64,000 nucleotides of DNA from Streptomyces canus 299MFChir4.1 (GCF_000383615.1 NZ_KB911583.1:417369-481368); one strand, 5' to 3'; counted from the first letter of the stretch, positions 17,987-26,863 are shown. Notes: generated from the sequence alone by a model not told the origin. Numbers and translations: made by a program.

Positions 17987-19590
17987 TCCGCACCCGCACC
18001 CGCACCCGCACCGGTACCCGCACCCGTACCCGCGGCCGTGCGGGGCCCGTACTCGAACCACCGCACACGGGCCTCGCCCACCCCGGGCTCGGCGCCGCCC
18101 ACGCCGTACAGGCCGAGGTGGACGCCGACGAACCCGCCGGCGCGCTCCGTGCTGAAGAAGGGCCGCTCGATGCTGCCCACGGGGCTGTTCTCGACGTTCT
18201 CGACGCTCTCGACGTGGAACGTGTAGCCGGACTCGTCGCTCTCCACCGCGAGGACCACCTCGCTGTCGGTCACGGGGACGGACGCGAGGCAGGTGGCGGT
18301 GCCTGCCTCCACAGCGGTGAGGACGACCTGCCGCGTTCCGGCGGGGTCGATGGTGAGGGCCAGGGTGGCGTGCTGCCGGTGGTTCTGGAAGACGACCAGC
18401 CCCGCCTCCTGCGTCGGCGCGGCGGCGTCGAAACGGATCCGGGCCGCGGCGCGCATGCGCAGATGCTGCTGACGACGTGCGACGAACGCCTGGGTTCCGG
18501 TCGAGGCAAGGGGCTCGGGGGAGAGGCGAAGCGCGAGGCCGCCCTGCCCGGCCAGGGGTGAGACGAGGTGGTCGACCGGTCCGCGAAGGCTGCTCCAGTC
18601 CGGCCCGAGCGAGGGTCCGGTGAACTCGTCCCGCACCGGCCCCTCCGCGACCTCGGGCACCGCGACGGTCCCCGCGGGCAACCGCTCCGACAGCAGCACC
18701 CGGCCGGTGTCCGGCGCGAACACCGGCCCCCTGGCGGTCCATTCGACCGGGACCAGGAACACCTCGCGGCCCAGCGTGTGCGTACCGTCGACCGGTCGTG
18801 TCCCCAGCGCCACGGCCCAGGTCTCCCCGGCAGGCGTGTCGACGAGGTCGACATGGCCGACGTTGTGGATCGGCTCCGCCGCACCGCGGTGGCGGTGGGT
18901 GAGCAGCGGGCTCCTGGGGTCGGTCGTGTACGGGCCGGTGACGGCGTCGGCGCGGGCCGCGGTCACGGCGTGATGGTGTTCGGTCCCGCCCTCCGCGCCG
19001 ATCAGCCAGTACACCCCGTCCCGCTTGTACAGGTGCGGTGCCTCCACCCAGGCGCCGCGCATCGCGCCGTACCACAGGGCATGGGTCGGTCCCGTCAACT
19101 CCAGGGTGGCCAGGTCGAGTTCGCGCATCCACAGCTCGCCCGGGCCCGTCACCTCCGGCTCGGCGGCGTCGCGGCAGGCGGTGAACCAGCAGCGGCCGTC
19201 GTCGAAGAAGAGCGACGGGTCGATGCCCTCCGCCTCCAGGACGACCGGGTCCGACCACGGCCCCGCCGGGTCGGAGGCTGTGAAGAGGTACGTGGCGCTG
19301 CCCAGGCGGCCGTTCGCCAGGGCCACGACCACGTAGAAGGTGCCCTCATGCTGGCGGATCGTGGCGGCCCAGAGGCCGTCCGAGACGTCGAGACCGGCCA
19401 GCGACACCTGCGAGGGACGGTCCACCACATGCCCGAGCGGTGCCCAGTGCACCAGGTCGCGGCTGTGGCACACCGGGAGCCCCGGGTAGTACGCGAACGA
19501 CGACGTGACCAGGTAGAAGTCCTCCCCGACCCGGCAGATCGAGGGGTCCGGACGACTGCCGGGGAGAACGGGGTTGGAGAAGGTCGGCAC
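17977..19590 (-). CDS. Glycoside hydrolase family 43 (beta-xylosidase/arabinofuranosidase-like)
   Basis: A 537-residue enzyme expected to release xylose or arabinose from oligosaccharides. The five-bladed propeller starts FSNPVLPGSRPDPSICRVGE with the general-base Asp. It continues with GIDPSLFFDDGRCWF and APHLYKRDGVYWLIGAEGGT, preceded by the likely general-acid Glu. A C-terminal beta-sandwich (from about residue 320, EFTGPSLGPDWSSL) is standard for two-domain GH43 enzymes. No signal peptide is seen, so it is cytoplasmic. GTG 19590 is chosen because GGAG lies seven bases upstream and the catalytic domain follows at once. The C-terminal tail GTGAGTGAGAGAGAGA is encoded by a CGCACC-type repeat and is probably an artefact of local expansion. 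Confidence 0.88.
   Translation of the reverse strand: MPTFSNPVLPGSRPDPSICRVGEDFYLVTSSFAYYPGLPVCHSRDLVHWAPLGHVVDRPSQVSLAGLDVSDGLWAATIRQHEGTFYVVVALANGRLGSATYLFTASDPAGPWSDPVVLEAEGIDPSLFFDDGRCWFTACRDAAEPEVTGPGELWMRELDLATLELTGPTHALWYGAMRGAWVEAPHLYKRDGVYWLIGAEGGTEHHHAVTAARADAVTGPYTTDPRSPLLTHRHRGAAEPIHNVGHVDLVDTPAGETWAVALGTRPVDGTHTLGREVFLVPVEWTARGPVFAPDTGRVLLSERLPAGTVAVPEVAEGPVRDEFTGPSLGPDWSSLRGPVDHLVSPLAGQGGLALRLSPEPLASTGTQAFVARRQQHLRMRAAARIRFDAAAPTQEAGLVVFQNHRQHATLALTIDPAGTRQVVLTAVEAGTATCLASVPVTDSEVVLAVESDESGYTFHVESVENVENSPVGSIERPFFSTERAGGFVGVHLGLYGVGGAEPGVGEARVRWFEYGPRTAAGTGAGTGAGAGAGADQL
17989..18033. repeat. CGCACC/CGTACC short tandem repeat in GH43 3' end
   Basis: About seven imperfect hexamer units encode the Gly/Ala/Thr tail of the GH43 protein just before its stop codon. 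It may be a slippage-prone site. Confidence 0.65.
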
Positions 19591-19644
19591 GGGCGCACTC
19601 CGAGGCGGACGGGGGCGGGAGCGGGATTGGCCGGGGCGAGGGCC

Positions 19645-19667
19645 TTGACAGCTTGTTAACGTTAACA
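19645..19667. promoter_or_regulatory. LacI-type operator with -35-like TTGACA
   Basis: TGTTAACGTTAACA at 19654-19667 is a perfect 14-bp palindrome in the divergent GH43/GH1 gap. TTGACA at 19645-19650 directly precedes it and could be the -35 of the GH1 promoter, so a bound LacI protein would occlude it. Confidence 0.75.
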
Positions 19668-19725
19668 TCACCGTGGTTCCGGGACTCCGTCCCCCTCCTT
19701 CGGCCATCACCGGAAAGCGACCCGC

Positions 19726-21159
19726 ATGTCGACAGCCCAGCCCCTGTCCTTCCCCGCGCACTTCCTCCTCGGCTCCGCGACCGCCGCCTATCAGATCGAG
19801 GGCGCCGCCGACGAGGACGGGCGCGGCCCCTCCATCTGGGACACCTACTCCCACACGCCGGGCAAGACGTGGAACGGCGACACCGGTGACGTGGCCGCCG
19901 ACCACTACCACCGCCTCGATGAGGACCTCGACCTCATGGCGTCCCTGGGCCTGAAGGCCTACCGGTTCTCCATCGCCTGGCCGCGCATCCAGCCCACCGG
20001 CCGGGGCCCGGCCAACCCCAAGGGGCTGGACTTCTACAGCCGCCTGGTCGACGGCCTGCTGCAGCGGGACATCGCCCCCGTCGCGACCCTGTACCACTGG
20101 GACCTGCCGCAGGCCCTCGAGGACGAGGGCGGCTGGACGAACCGCGAGACCGCCTTCGCCTTCGCCGACTACGCCCGTGTCGTCGGCGAAGCCCTCGGCG
20201 ACCGGGTCGCGATCTGGACCACGCTGAACGAGCCGTGGTGCTCCGGCTACCTCGGCTACGGCGCCGGAGCCCACGCCCCCGGCCGCAGCGACGGCGCCGC
20301 GGCGCTGACCGCGGTCCACCACCTCAACCTCGCCCACGGGCTGGCGGTCCAGCAGCTGCGGGAGGTCACCACCAACGATCCGCAGTACTCGGTCACCCTC
20401 AACTTCCACGTCCTGCGCGGTGAGGGGCACGGCGCCGGGGAGGCCGTACGCCGGATCGACGCGCTGGCCAACCGCGCCTTCACCGAACCCCTGTTGCGCG
20501 GCCACTACCCGCAGGACCTCCTGGAGGACACCGCGGCCGTCACGGACTGGTCGTTCGTCGAGGACGGTGACCTCGCCCTGATCCACCAGCCCCTGGACCT
20601 GCTCGGCGTCAACTACTACGCCACCACCAGGGTTCGCCTGTGGGACGGCACGACGGCACGCCAGAACCACGACGGGCACAAGGACATGGGTGGCTCGGCC
20701 TGGCCCGGCTCGTCCCAGGTCGAGTTCGTCGCGCAGGAGGGCCCGCACACCGCGATGGGCTGGAACATCGACCCCGACGGACTCGAAGAGCTCCTGCTGG
20801 ACCTGCGCACCCGGTTCCCGGACCAGCCGTTGGTCATCACCGAGAACGGAGCGGCCTTCGAGGACCACGTCGTCACCCGCCCCGACGGCAGCCACGCCGT
20901 GCACGACCCGGAGCGCGTCGACTACCTCCACCGGCACTTCCTCGCCGCCCACCGGGCGCTCTCCGCGGGCGTCGATCTGCGTGGCTACTTCGTGTGGTCA
21001 CTGATGGACAACTTCGAGTGGGGCTACGGCTATTCGAAGCGCTTCGGCATCGTCCACGTCGACTACGAGACCCAGCGCCGCACCCTGAAGGACAGCGCTC
21101 TGTGGTACCGGGAACTGGCGACGACGGGCAGCATCCCGGCGCCGGGAACCGGGGAGTAG
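19726..21159 (+). CDS. Glycoside hydrolase family 1 beta-glucosidase
   Basis: A 477-residue cytoplasmic beta-glycosidase cleaving cellobiose or other beta-glucosides. The GH1 N-terminal signature [20 protein letters not shown] is present. The acid/base catalyst is E169 ([10 protein letters not shown]), the nucleophile E373 ([11 protein letters not shown]), and the late [20 protein letters not shown] segment is diagnostic. ATG 19726 has GGAAAG about eight bases upstream. It shares a regulatory gap with GH43. In many streptomycetes a GH1 gene follows an ABC sugar transporter (bglABC, cebEFG); none is present here, so uptake must be encoded elsewhere. Confidence 0.94.
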   Translation: MSTAQPLSFPAHFLLGSATAAYQIEGAADEDGRGPSIWDTYSHTPGKTWNGDTGDVAADHYHRLDEDLDLMASLGLKAYRFSIAWPRIQPTGRGPANPKGLDFYSRLVDGLLQRDIAPVATLYHWDLPQALEDEGGWTNRETAFAFADYARVVGEALGDRVAIWTTLNEPWCSGYLGYGAGAHAPGRSDGAAALTAVHHLNLAHGLAVQQLREVTTNDPQYSVTLNFHVLRGEGHGAGEAVRRIDALANRAFTEPLLRGHYPQDLLEDTAAVTDWSFVEDGDLALIHQPLDLLGVNYYATTRVRLWDGTTARQNHDGHKDMGGSAWPGSSQVEFVAQEGPHTAMGWNIDPDGLEELLLDLRTRFPDQPLVITENGAAFEDHVVTRPDGSHAVHDPERVDYLHRHFLAAHRALSAGVDLRGYFVWSLMDNFEWGYGYSKRFGIVHVDYETQRRTLKDSALWYRELATTGSIPAPGTGE

Positions 21160-21165
21160 CCCGGA

Positions 21166-21184
21166 CGGGGCGCGGCCCGCCCCG
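21166..21184. terminator. GC-rich hairpin after GH1
   Basis: CGGGGCG-CGGCC-CGCCCCG forms a 7-bp perfect stem six bases after the GH1 stop. It has no T tract. Confidence 0.45.
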
Positions 21185-21200
21185 CGCTATTCGGTGACCT

Positions 21201-21218
21201 GTCAACTACGTCTACTCT
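21201..21218 (+). promoter_or_regulatory. Putative leaderless promoter and weak MarR site
   Basis: TACTCT at 21213-21218 resembles a -10 box and ends six bases before the MarR ATG, which has no ribosome site, so the mRNA may be leaderless. GTCAAC-TAC-GTCTAC at 21201-21215 is an imperfect copy of the operator found before the neighbouring LLM gene. Confidence 0.4.
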
Positions 21219-21224
21219 TTTTTC

Positions 21225-21692
21225 ATGGGTGAGACGGTGCGATGGCTGACGCCGGAGGAGCAGCGCGCGTGGCGGGGCTTCGTCCGGTTGCATGAGCGGC
21301 TCGGCGGCCGGCTCGGACGCCTGCTGCAGTCCGAGTCCAGGGTGTCGCCCGCGGACTTCGCGGTGCTGGTCCATCTGACGGACACCCCACAGGGGCGGCG
21401 GCGGTACCAGGACCTGGCGCGGGCGCTGGAGTGGGAGAAGAGCCGGATGTCCCACCACATCGCGCGGATGGCGGGCCGGGGCCTGGTGGTCCGGGAGGAG
21501 TGCGCGGAGGACGCGCGCGGCGCCTTCGTCGTCATCACGGACGCCGGCCGGGCGGCCATCGAGGCGGCGGCCCCACGCCACGTCCAGGCAGTGCGCGACC
21601 TGTTTGTGGACCATGTCACACCTGCCGAGCTGCGGGTCCTGGCCGAGGTCTCCGAGCGCGTCCTCGCCAAGCTGGACGAGGACACGGTCTGA
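21225..21692 (+). CDS. MarR-family transcriptional regulator
   Basis: A 155-residue winged-helix regulator. It opens with the WLTPEEQRAWRGFVRLHERL helix typical of Streptomyces MarR proteins that sit beside oxidoreductases. Recognition helix and wing are around LARALEWEKSRMSHHIARMA and the following residues of VVREECAEDARGAFVVIT. No Shine-Dalgarno sequence precedes ATG 21225. A perfect palindrome GTTGAT-GT-ATCAAC lies before the downstream LLM monooxygenase gene, the probable target. Such regulators often respond to phenolic compounds, but no ligand can be named from sequence. Confidence 0.88.
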   Translation: MGETVRWLTPEEQRAWRGFVRLHERLGGRLGRLLQSESRVSPADFAVLVHLTDTPQGRRRYQDLARALEWEKSRMSHHIARMAGRGLVVREECAEDARGAFVVITDAGRAAIEAAAPRHVQAVRDLFVDHVTPAELRVLAEVSERVLAKLDEDTV

Positions 21693-22026
21693 CCCCACCG
21701 GTGCCGGCCACCGCCCAGGCGATGAGGGCCCTGGTCACGCACCTCCGGTCCAGCGGCTCCGCCCAGCACGGTGGGTTCTTCGGCCGGGCTCCCGCGGTGC
21801 GCGGTCGGCCGTACGCTCCTGATCATCGGCCTGGTACCGAGTGAAGGCCCTGGAGCCCGCCTGGTCACCCGCCCTCCTGGAGGCCCGGCGGAAGGCCGCC
21901 GAGCCTCGTCCCCGGCGTCGAAGACCACCGCGCCGATCGCCGTGACGTCGCGGCGGGCGGTGCTCAAGCCCGCCAGGCCCGGCGGGAGCGGAATAGCCGG
22001 GGGAGGGGGCGTGTTGGAGCGGCATA
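21693..22026. other. Intergenic, no gene seen
   Basis: These 334 bp between the MarR and LLM genes show only short Pro/Arg/Gly-rich frames on both strands. No RNA-like hairpin series was recognised. Confidence 0.5.
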
Positions 22027-22040
22027 GTTGATGTATCAAC
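22027..22040. promoter_or_regulatory. MarR-type operator, perfect palindrome
   Basis: GTTGAT-GT-ATCAAC, a perfect 6+2+6 inverted repeat, lies 20 bp before the LLM start codon. Its sequence fits the TTGATnnATCAA style bound by MarR proteins, and a MarR gene is the nearest upstream neighbour. Confidence 0.7.
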
Positions 22041-22060
22041 CGATAGAGGGGCTGAGGGCG

Positions 22061-23167
22061 ATGCAGTTCGGCATCTTCACCGTCGGGGACGTGGCCACCG
22101 ACCCGAACACGGGTCGCACCCCGACCGAGCGCGAGCGGATCAAGGCGATGACCGCGATCGCGCAGAAGGCCGAGGAGGCCGGGCTCGACGTGTTCGCGAC
22201 CGGTGAGCACCACAACCGGCCGTTCGTGCCGTCGTCGCCGACCACCCTGCTCGGGTACATCGCCGCGCGCACCGAACGCATCATCCTCTCGACGTCCACC
22301 ACGCTGATCACCACGAACGACCCGGTGAAGATCGCCGAGGACTACGCGATGCTCCAGCACCTGGCCGACGGCCGGGTGGACCTCATGATGGGACGCGGGA
22401 ACACCGGGCCGGTCTACCCCTGGTTCGGCAAGGACATCCGCGACGGCATCAGTCTCGCCGTCGAGAACTACGCCCTGCTGCGCCGGCTGTGGCGCGAGGA
22501 CGTCGTGAACTGGGAGGGCAAGTTCCGTACGCCGCTCCAGGGCTTCACCTCGACGCCCCGGCCGCTGGACGGCGTACCGCCGTTCGTCTGGCACGGCTCC
22601 ATCCGCTCCCCGGAGATCGCCGAGCAGGCCGCCTACTACGGTGACGGGTTCTTCCACAACAACATCTTCTGGCCCAAGGAGCACACCGGGAGGCTGATCG
22701 ACCTGTACCGGGAGCGGTACGCGCACTACGGCCACGGCACCCCCGAGCAGGCCGTCGTCGGCCTCGGCGGCCAGGTCTACATGCGCCACAACTCGCAGGA
22801 CGCCGTCCGGGAGTTCCGCCCGGTCTTCGACCACTCACCGGTCATGGGAGGCGGGATCTCGATGGAGGAGTACATGCAGCAGACCCCGCTCACCGTCGGC
22901 ACACCGGACCAGGTCATCGAGAAGACCCTGTCCTTCCGTGCGTACGCCGGTGACTACCAGCGCCAGCTGTTCGTGGTGGACGGCGGTGGCATCCCGCTGA
23001 AGACCGCGTTGGAGCAGATCGACCTGCTGGGCGAGGAGGTCGTACCGGTGCTGCGCGAGGAGTTCGCCAGGAACCGGTCGGCCGATGTGCCCGACGCCCC
23101 CACCCACGCCTCCCTGCTCGCCGCCCGCGAGGCGGAGCGGGCCGCGACCGGCGAACCGGCGCTCTGA
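22061..23167 (+). CDS. LLM-class FMN-dependent monooxygenase (CE1758-like)
   Basis: A 368-residue luciferase-like flavin enzyme. Family marks are MQFGIFTVGDVATDPNTGRT, the GEHHNRPFVPSSPTTLLGYI segment of the alpha-monooxygenase barrel, RVDLMMGRGNTGPVYPWFG, and FFHNNIFWPKEHT. It fits the group I recall as CE1758-type monooxygenases. ATG 22061 is preferred over 22028 because AGAGGGG lies nine bases upstream and the conserved protein starts at MQFGIF. The longer start would also place the MarR operator inside the coding region. The substrate is unknown. A small TPR-like gene follows after 65 bp. Confidence 0.87.
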   Translation: MQFGIFTVGDVATDPNTGRTPTERERIKAMTAIAQKAEEAGLDVFATGEHHNRPFVPSSPTTLLGYIAARTERIILSTSTTLITTNDPVKIAEDYAMLQHLADGRVDLMMGRGNTGPVYPWFGKDIRDGISLAVENYALLRRLWREDVVNWEGKFRTPLQGFTSTPRPLDGVPPFVWHGSIRSPEIAEQAAYYGDGFFHNNIFWPKEHTGRLIDLYRERYAHYGHGTPEQAVVGLGGQVYMRHNSQDAVREFRPVFDHSPVMGGGISMEEYMQQTPLTVGTPDQVIEKTLSFRAYAGDYQRQLFVVDGGGIPLKTALEQIDLLGEEVVPVLREEFARNRSADVPDAPTHASLLAAREAERAATGEPAL

Positions 23168-23232
23168 CCGTTCGAACAGCCACTGACCGCACTCCGGCCC
23201 GCGTGAGGACGCGTCCGGGAGAGGGAGGAATC

Positions 23233-23664
23233 ATGACCGACCAGTTCAACGCGTACCCGGCGACCGGCGGGGTGGCGCCCGACCGCTGGGCGAGCGCGCT
23301 GCACCTCTTCGACGACGGCGTCGGCGTGCCGCACGAGGAGACCGCCGCCGAGCGCTGGGAGCGGGCCGGGCTGCTGTTCGAGGCGCGGGACTACAGCGGT
23401 GCCGCGAAGCTCCTGGCCCAGGTCGTCGAGGAAGCCCCGGAACAGACCGGCCCCCGGCTGCTGCTGGCGCGCGCCTACTACCACTCCGCGCAACTGCGCC
23501 GTGCGGAGGACCAGTTGCGGGTGATCGTCGAGCGCGATCCGGTGGAGCACTACGCCCACCTGATGCTGGGACGCACTCTGCAACGACTGGGCCGTCCGGA
23601 GGAGGCGGCGCCCTGGCTGCGGATGGCCGGGGCGTTCGCGGGGGAGTTTCCGGACGACGAGTGA
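23233..23664 (+). CDS. Small tetratricopeptide-repeat protein
   Basis: A 143-residue soluble protein. After a polar N-terminal segment, residues about 42-130 form roughly two and a half TPR motifs (WERAGLLFEARDYSGAAKLL; RLLLARAYYHSAQLRRAEDQ; HLMLGRTLQRLGRPEEAAPW). Such proteins are scaffolds for protein contacts; the partner is unknown. ATG 23233 follows GGGAGGAATC, a strong ribosome site. It lies just downstream of the LLM gene on the same strand and may be cotranscribed. Confidence 0.85.
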   Translation: MTDQFNAYPATGGVAPDRWASALHLFDDGVGVPHEETAAERWERAGLLFEARDYSGAAKLLAQVVEEAPEQTGPRLLLARAYYHSAQLRRAEDQLRVIVERDPVEHYAHLMLGRTLQRLGRPEEAAPWLRMAGAFAGEFPDDE

Positions 23665-23875
23665 GCGGTTGCCCGTGGGCGAGAGTGACGGATGCAATAT
23701 CCGGCATGATCACTTAGGTGAGTGCGGCCCGGCCGGTTCGGATCGGCGTTCTCGTACCGCTGACGCGGCGACCGGGATCCGGCGGAACCCGGCCGCTTCC
23801 GGATGCGGCACACCGGCTGAGAGCCGAGCCGGTGCCGGGTCCGTCCCGCGAGGCGGAGAGGCGGGCTTGGGCCGG

Positions 23876-24232
23876 TCAGTCGGCGGGCTGCCACAACTCG
23901 ACGCGGTTGCCCTCCGGATCGGTGACCCAGCCGAACCGACCGACACCCTCCATGTCCTGCGTCTCCTCGGCCACGTCGGCTCCGCCGGCGCGCAACTGCG
24001 CGAGCATCGCCTCCAGGTCGCGGACCCGGAAGTTGAGCATGGTCTGCTGGGTGCGGGACCCGAAGTAGTCGGTCGCGGACTCGAACGCCGCGAACACCGT
24101 GGGCCCGGGTTCCTGCTCCCACAGGCCGTTCTCGTCGGCCTCCAGACCCAGCTGGTCGCGGTACCACGCGCTCAGGGCCACGGGGTCGGCTGCCCTGAGG
24201 AAGTACCCGCCGATTCCAAGCACACGTTCCAT
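23876..24232 (-). CDS. VOC-family protein
   Basis: A 118-residue single-domain glyoxalase-like protein. It opens MERVLGIGGYFLRAADPVAL, followed by SAWYRDQLGLEADENGLWEQ. The second half, QQTMLNFRVRDLEAMLAQLR, ends in GWVTDPEGNRVELWQPAD with the usual terminal Glu metal ligand (VELW). ATG 24232 is chosen since AGG sits nine bases upstream; ATG 24241 would add only MAG. It stands alone, with an aldo/keto-reductase relic upstream. The reaction is unknown. Confidence 0.82.
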   Translation of the reverse strand: MERVLGIGGYFLRAADPVALSAWYRDQLGLEADENGLWEQEPGPTVFAAFESATDYFGSRTQQTMLNFRVRDLEAMLAQLRAGGADVAEETQDMEGVGRFGWVTDPEGNRVELWQPAD

Positions 24233-24403
24233 GCCGGCCATCCTGCCAGGAGGGCGGATCCGCGGCTCGGCATCTCCGGAACCGTGGAGGTGTCGTGGTG
24301 GGCGGTCCGGCCCTCACGGGCCGTCGACCGGCGCCCGCGCGTCCAGGAGTCCCCCGCCCCGCAGGTCAGCTGTGCCGGGACCTGCGCGCCGGACGCCACC
24401 GTG

Positions 24404-24545
24404 GCAGCGGATCCCGCTGTCCCGGGCCGCCTCCAGGGCGCCCGCGGCCGCCTCGTCGTCCAGCGGTGCGAAGAGAGCCCGCCGAGCGGACCGCCGCCGA
24501 AGCCCAGCCCGTGACGCGCACATCGGTCTTCCCGAGCCGGTTCCG
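24404..24545 (-). pseudogene. Aldo/keto reductase, N-terminal relic
   Basis: The minus strand contains the opening of an aldo/keto reductase in broken frames. RLGKTDVRVTG is followed by LGFGGGPLGGL in a second frame and FAPLDDEAAAGALEAARDSG, then IR, in a third. The family consensus reads LGRTDVRVTxLGFGGxPLGGLF and then WDSGIRYFDTSP. Two frameshifts and loss of everything after DSGIR leave about 45 residues out of 320 or so. Recognition is by eye. Confidence 0.6.
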
Positions 24546-24574
24546 CCAGGCGATCTACCGGCGCAGGGGTTCCT

Positions 24575-26737
24575 TCACCTGTCGTTCCAGGCCTCGTACC
24601 CGCGGGCGGTGCCCTCGGGGAAGCCGGTGTCCGCGTAGGCCGCCAGGGCCATGGTGTCGACGTCGGACTCCGTTTCCGTTCCTCGATAGGTGATCGTGTC
24701 CGGGAGCATCGCCAGAGCCGTCGCCCCCTGTCCCTCCTCGGACGGGCGCAGCTGGACGCGGATGCCGTGCCGGTCCGCGAGCCGGCCGACCACGTACAGG
24801 CCCATGCGCTGGGAGATCGCCGCGTCCACGGTGGGCGGCTCGGCCAGGTGGTGGTTGATGTCGGCCAGCTCCTCCGGCGGCAGCCCGATGCCCCGGTCGT
24901 GGATCTCGACCATGATCCGGCCGTCGGGCAGCCGTGCCGCGGTGACCCGGACCCAGGACTGCGGCGGCGAGAACGTCGTCGCGTTCTCCAGGAGTTCGGC
25001 CAGCAGGTGTACCAGGTCGGTCACCGCGCGGCCGTGGATCTCGGCTTCCGGGACACCCGACAGCTCGACCCGCTCGTACTGCTCGACCTCCGAGGCCGCG
25101 GCGCGGATCACGTCGACCAGGGGGAGTGGCTGGTCCCACTGCTGCGCGGGGGTCTCGCCGCCCAGCACCAGCAGGTTCTCGCCGTTGCGGCGCACGCGGG
25201 TGGCGAGGTGGTCCATCTTGAAGAGGTTCTCCAGCTGGTCCGGGTCGGCCTCCTTGCCCTCCAGGTCGGTGATCAGGGCGAGTTGACGCTCGATCAGCGA
25301 CTGGTTGCGGCGGGCCAGGTTGCTGAAGATCGTGTTGATGTTGGCGCGCAGCAGGGCCTGTTCGGCGGCGAGCCTGACGGCCTCGCGGTGCACGTGGTCG
25401 AAGGCGCGGGCGACCTCGCCGATCTCGTCCGTGGTGGTGATCGGGATCGTCGCCACCTGGGCGTCGACCCGGCCGGGGATGGCCCGGGTGAGCTGGGTGA
25501 GCAGCGCGGGAAGACGCTGCTGGGCGATCTCGTGGGCCGAGGCGCTCAGCCGTCGCATGCTGCTGCTCATCGTCCGGGCCACCCAGGCGGCGAGCAGGAA
25601 CGCGGCGAGGACCGCGGCCAGTACCAGAGCGGCGTTGAGGACGGCGTCGTTGCGGGCGTCGTCGGCGATGCTGTGGGCGTCCGCCAGCGCACTGTCGGTG
25701 AGGTTCACCTCGACACCGCGGTACGCGTCGAAGCTGAGGGTGGAGGCGGCGAAGAACGCCTCGGGTGTGATGCCCTGCGCGGCCAGCCGCGCCGCCGACT
25801 TGCCCGAGGCGATCTCGCCGGCCATCTTCTCCAGGCTCGGCGGGGCCACGAAGGCCCTCCCCGCCGCCTCGGCCTGCGTCCTGGCCTTCTCGGCCTGCTC
25901 CCTGCCCAGCTTCTCCGCGTCGGACAGCGCCTTGCGCAGCCGGGTCATGTCCCCGGCGGTGCCGGCGCCGGCGTACTCCTGGAGCGCGACCTGTTCGAGA
26001 TAGACGTAGGAGCTGAACGAGCCGAGCTGGGCCTGGAGTTCGCCCGGGGCGAGCTCGCCGCGGTCCTCGACCAGGAGATGGGTGCCGATCGCCCGGATCA
26101 AGGACTCGGCGGCCTGGGTGAGGGAGACGGCGTACAGGGTGCGGCCGAAGCTCGCCTGGTTGCTGCTGCCGAAGCCGAGCTCGTTGGAGAGCTCCATCAG
26201 CGGGTGCTGGACGGCGTGGTAGCTCTCCTCGGTCTGCACGCCGGTCAGCCGGGAGGTGAAGGCGTTCGCGCGCACGGACGCGAGCTGCTTCTCGCCGATG
26301 CGGACGAGTTCGACCCGGCGCAGCAGTCCGGCGGCCTGCGGCATCCGCTCCACCGCCGCGTCGAACGTCCTCGCGTCCGTGTCGGTGACCGCGCGGGCCT
26401 TCGCGACCACGCTCGACGTCCGGTCGCCCTTGACCAGGGGGATGACCGACACATCGCGCTCGTCGATGGCGTCGCTGGCGTACTTGTTCGCCGCCTGGAC
26501 CAGTCCGGCCACGCGGACCGCGTCGTCGGCGTCCTGCCAGGTGTCCACGGAGCGCTTGACCCGGATGCCGCCGAGGACAAGGGCCACGATCACCGGAATG
26601 AGGAGGATGGCCTGGAGTTTTCTGGCCACCCGCCAGTTGCGGGTTCCCCAGCCCCGGCTGGCGGCGGTCGGTGTGTTCGACAAGATGGCCTCACGGTTCT
26701 GGTTCGCCTCGCGTCCACCCCTAAGAACGCGGCGCAC
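24575..26737 (-). CDS. Nitrate/nitrite-sensor-like histidine kinase (conservon CvnA type), orphan
   Basis: A 720-residue membrane sensor kinase. The first membrane helix is LQAILLIPVIVALVLGGI (about 45-62). A long extracellular sensing region follows, then a second helix (AALVLAAVLAAFLLAAWVA), a HAMP-like linker and a kinase core. The H box is LFKMDHLATRVRRNGENLLV, the N box ELLENATTFSPP and the G box HDRGIGLPPEEL. This core matches CvnA proteins, normally followed by a roadblock protein, a DUF742 protein and a small GTPase; those genes are missing here. The protein is also shorter than many CvnA proteins. GTG 26737 is the listed start; TTG 26683, with GAGG five bases upstream, is possible. 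Confidence 0.85.
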   Translation of the reverse strand: MRRVLRGGREANQNREAILSNTPTAASRGWGTRNWRVARKLQAILLIPVIVALVLGGIRVKRSVDTWQDADDAVRVAGLVQAANKYASDAIDERDVSVIPLVKGDRTSSVVAKARAVTDTDARTFDAAVERMPQAAGLLRRVELVRIGEKQLASVRANAFTSRLTGVQTEESYHAVQHPLMELSNELGFGSSNQASFGRTLYAVSLTQAAESLIRAIGTHLLVEDRGELAPGELQAQLGSFSSYVYLEQVALQEYAGAGTAGDMTRLRKALSDAEKLGREQAEKARTQAEAAGRAFVAPPSLEKMAGEIASGKSAARLAAQGITPEAFFAASTLSFDAYRGVEVNLTDSALADAHSIADDARNDAVLNAALVLAAVLAAFLLAAWVARTMSSSMRRLSASAHEIAQQRLPALLTQLTRAIPGRVDAQVATIPITTTDEIGEVARAFDHVHREAVRLAAEQALLRANINTIFSNLARRNQSLIERQLALITDLEGKEADPDQLENLFKMDHLATRVRRNGENLLVLGGETPAQQWDQPLPLVDVIRAAASEVEQYERVELSGVPEAEIHGRAVTDLVHLLAELLENATTFSPPQSWVRVTAARLPDGRIMVEIHDRGIGLPPEELADINHHLAEPPTVDAAISQRMGLYVVGRLADRHGIRVQLRPSEEGQGATALAMLPDTITYRGTETESDVDTMALAAYADTGFPEGTARGYEAWNDR

Positions 26738-26799
26738 CGGGGTGGTTGTTCAGATCGGCCCACTGACGGCCGTTTCGTCCACGTCGGATGCCGCCCCAC

Positions 26800-26826
26800 T
26801 GTCACAGATTCCGTCGCTGTCCTGTC
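26800..26826 (+). promoter_or_regulatory. ECF41-like promoter upstream of SDR gene
   Basis: TGTCACA at 26800-26806 and TGTC at 26823-26826 are separated by 16 bases. ECF41 promoters are reported as TGTCACA, about 16 bases, then CGTC, so only one base deviates. A transcript start near 26833 would give a leader of about 30 bases with the GGAGGAG ribosome site. The only ECF41-type sigma gene in the window is the next gene, 27818-28735. Confidence 0.55.
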
Positions 26827-26863
26827 CTGCTTGGGGAATCCCGAACACAAGGAGGAGACAGAG

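Noticed and set aside
19591..20952. N-terminal extension of the GH43 gene through the GH1 gene
   Set aside because: The frame is open only because it is antisense to GH1. GTG 19590 with a ribosome site is the real start, and an operator separates the genes.
21693..22026. Coding remnant between MarR and LLM genes
   Set aside because: Short fragments such as AIGAVVFDAGDEA look protein-like, but no family could be matched and the frames break quickly.
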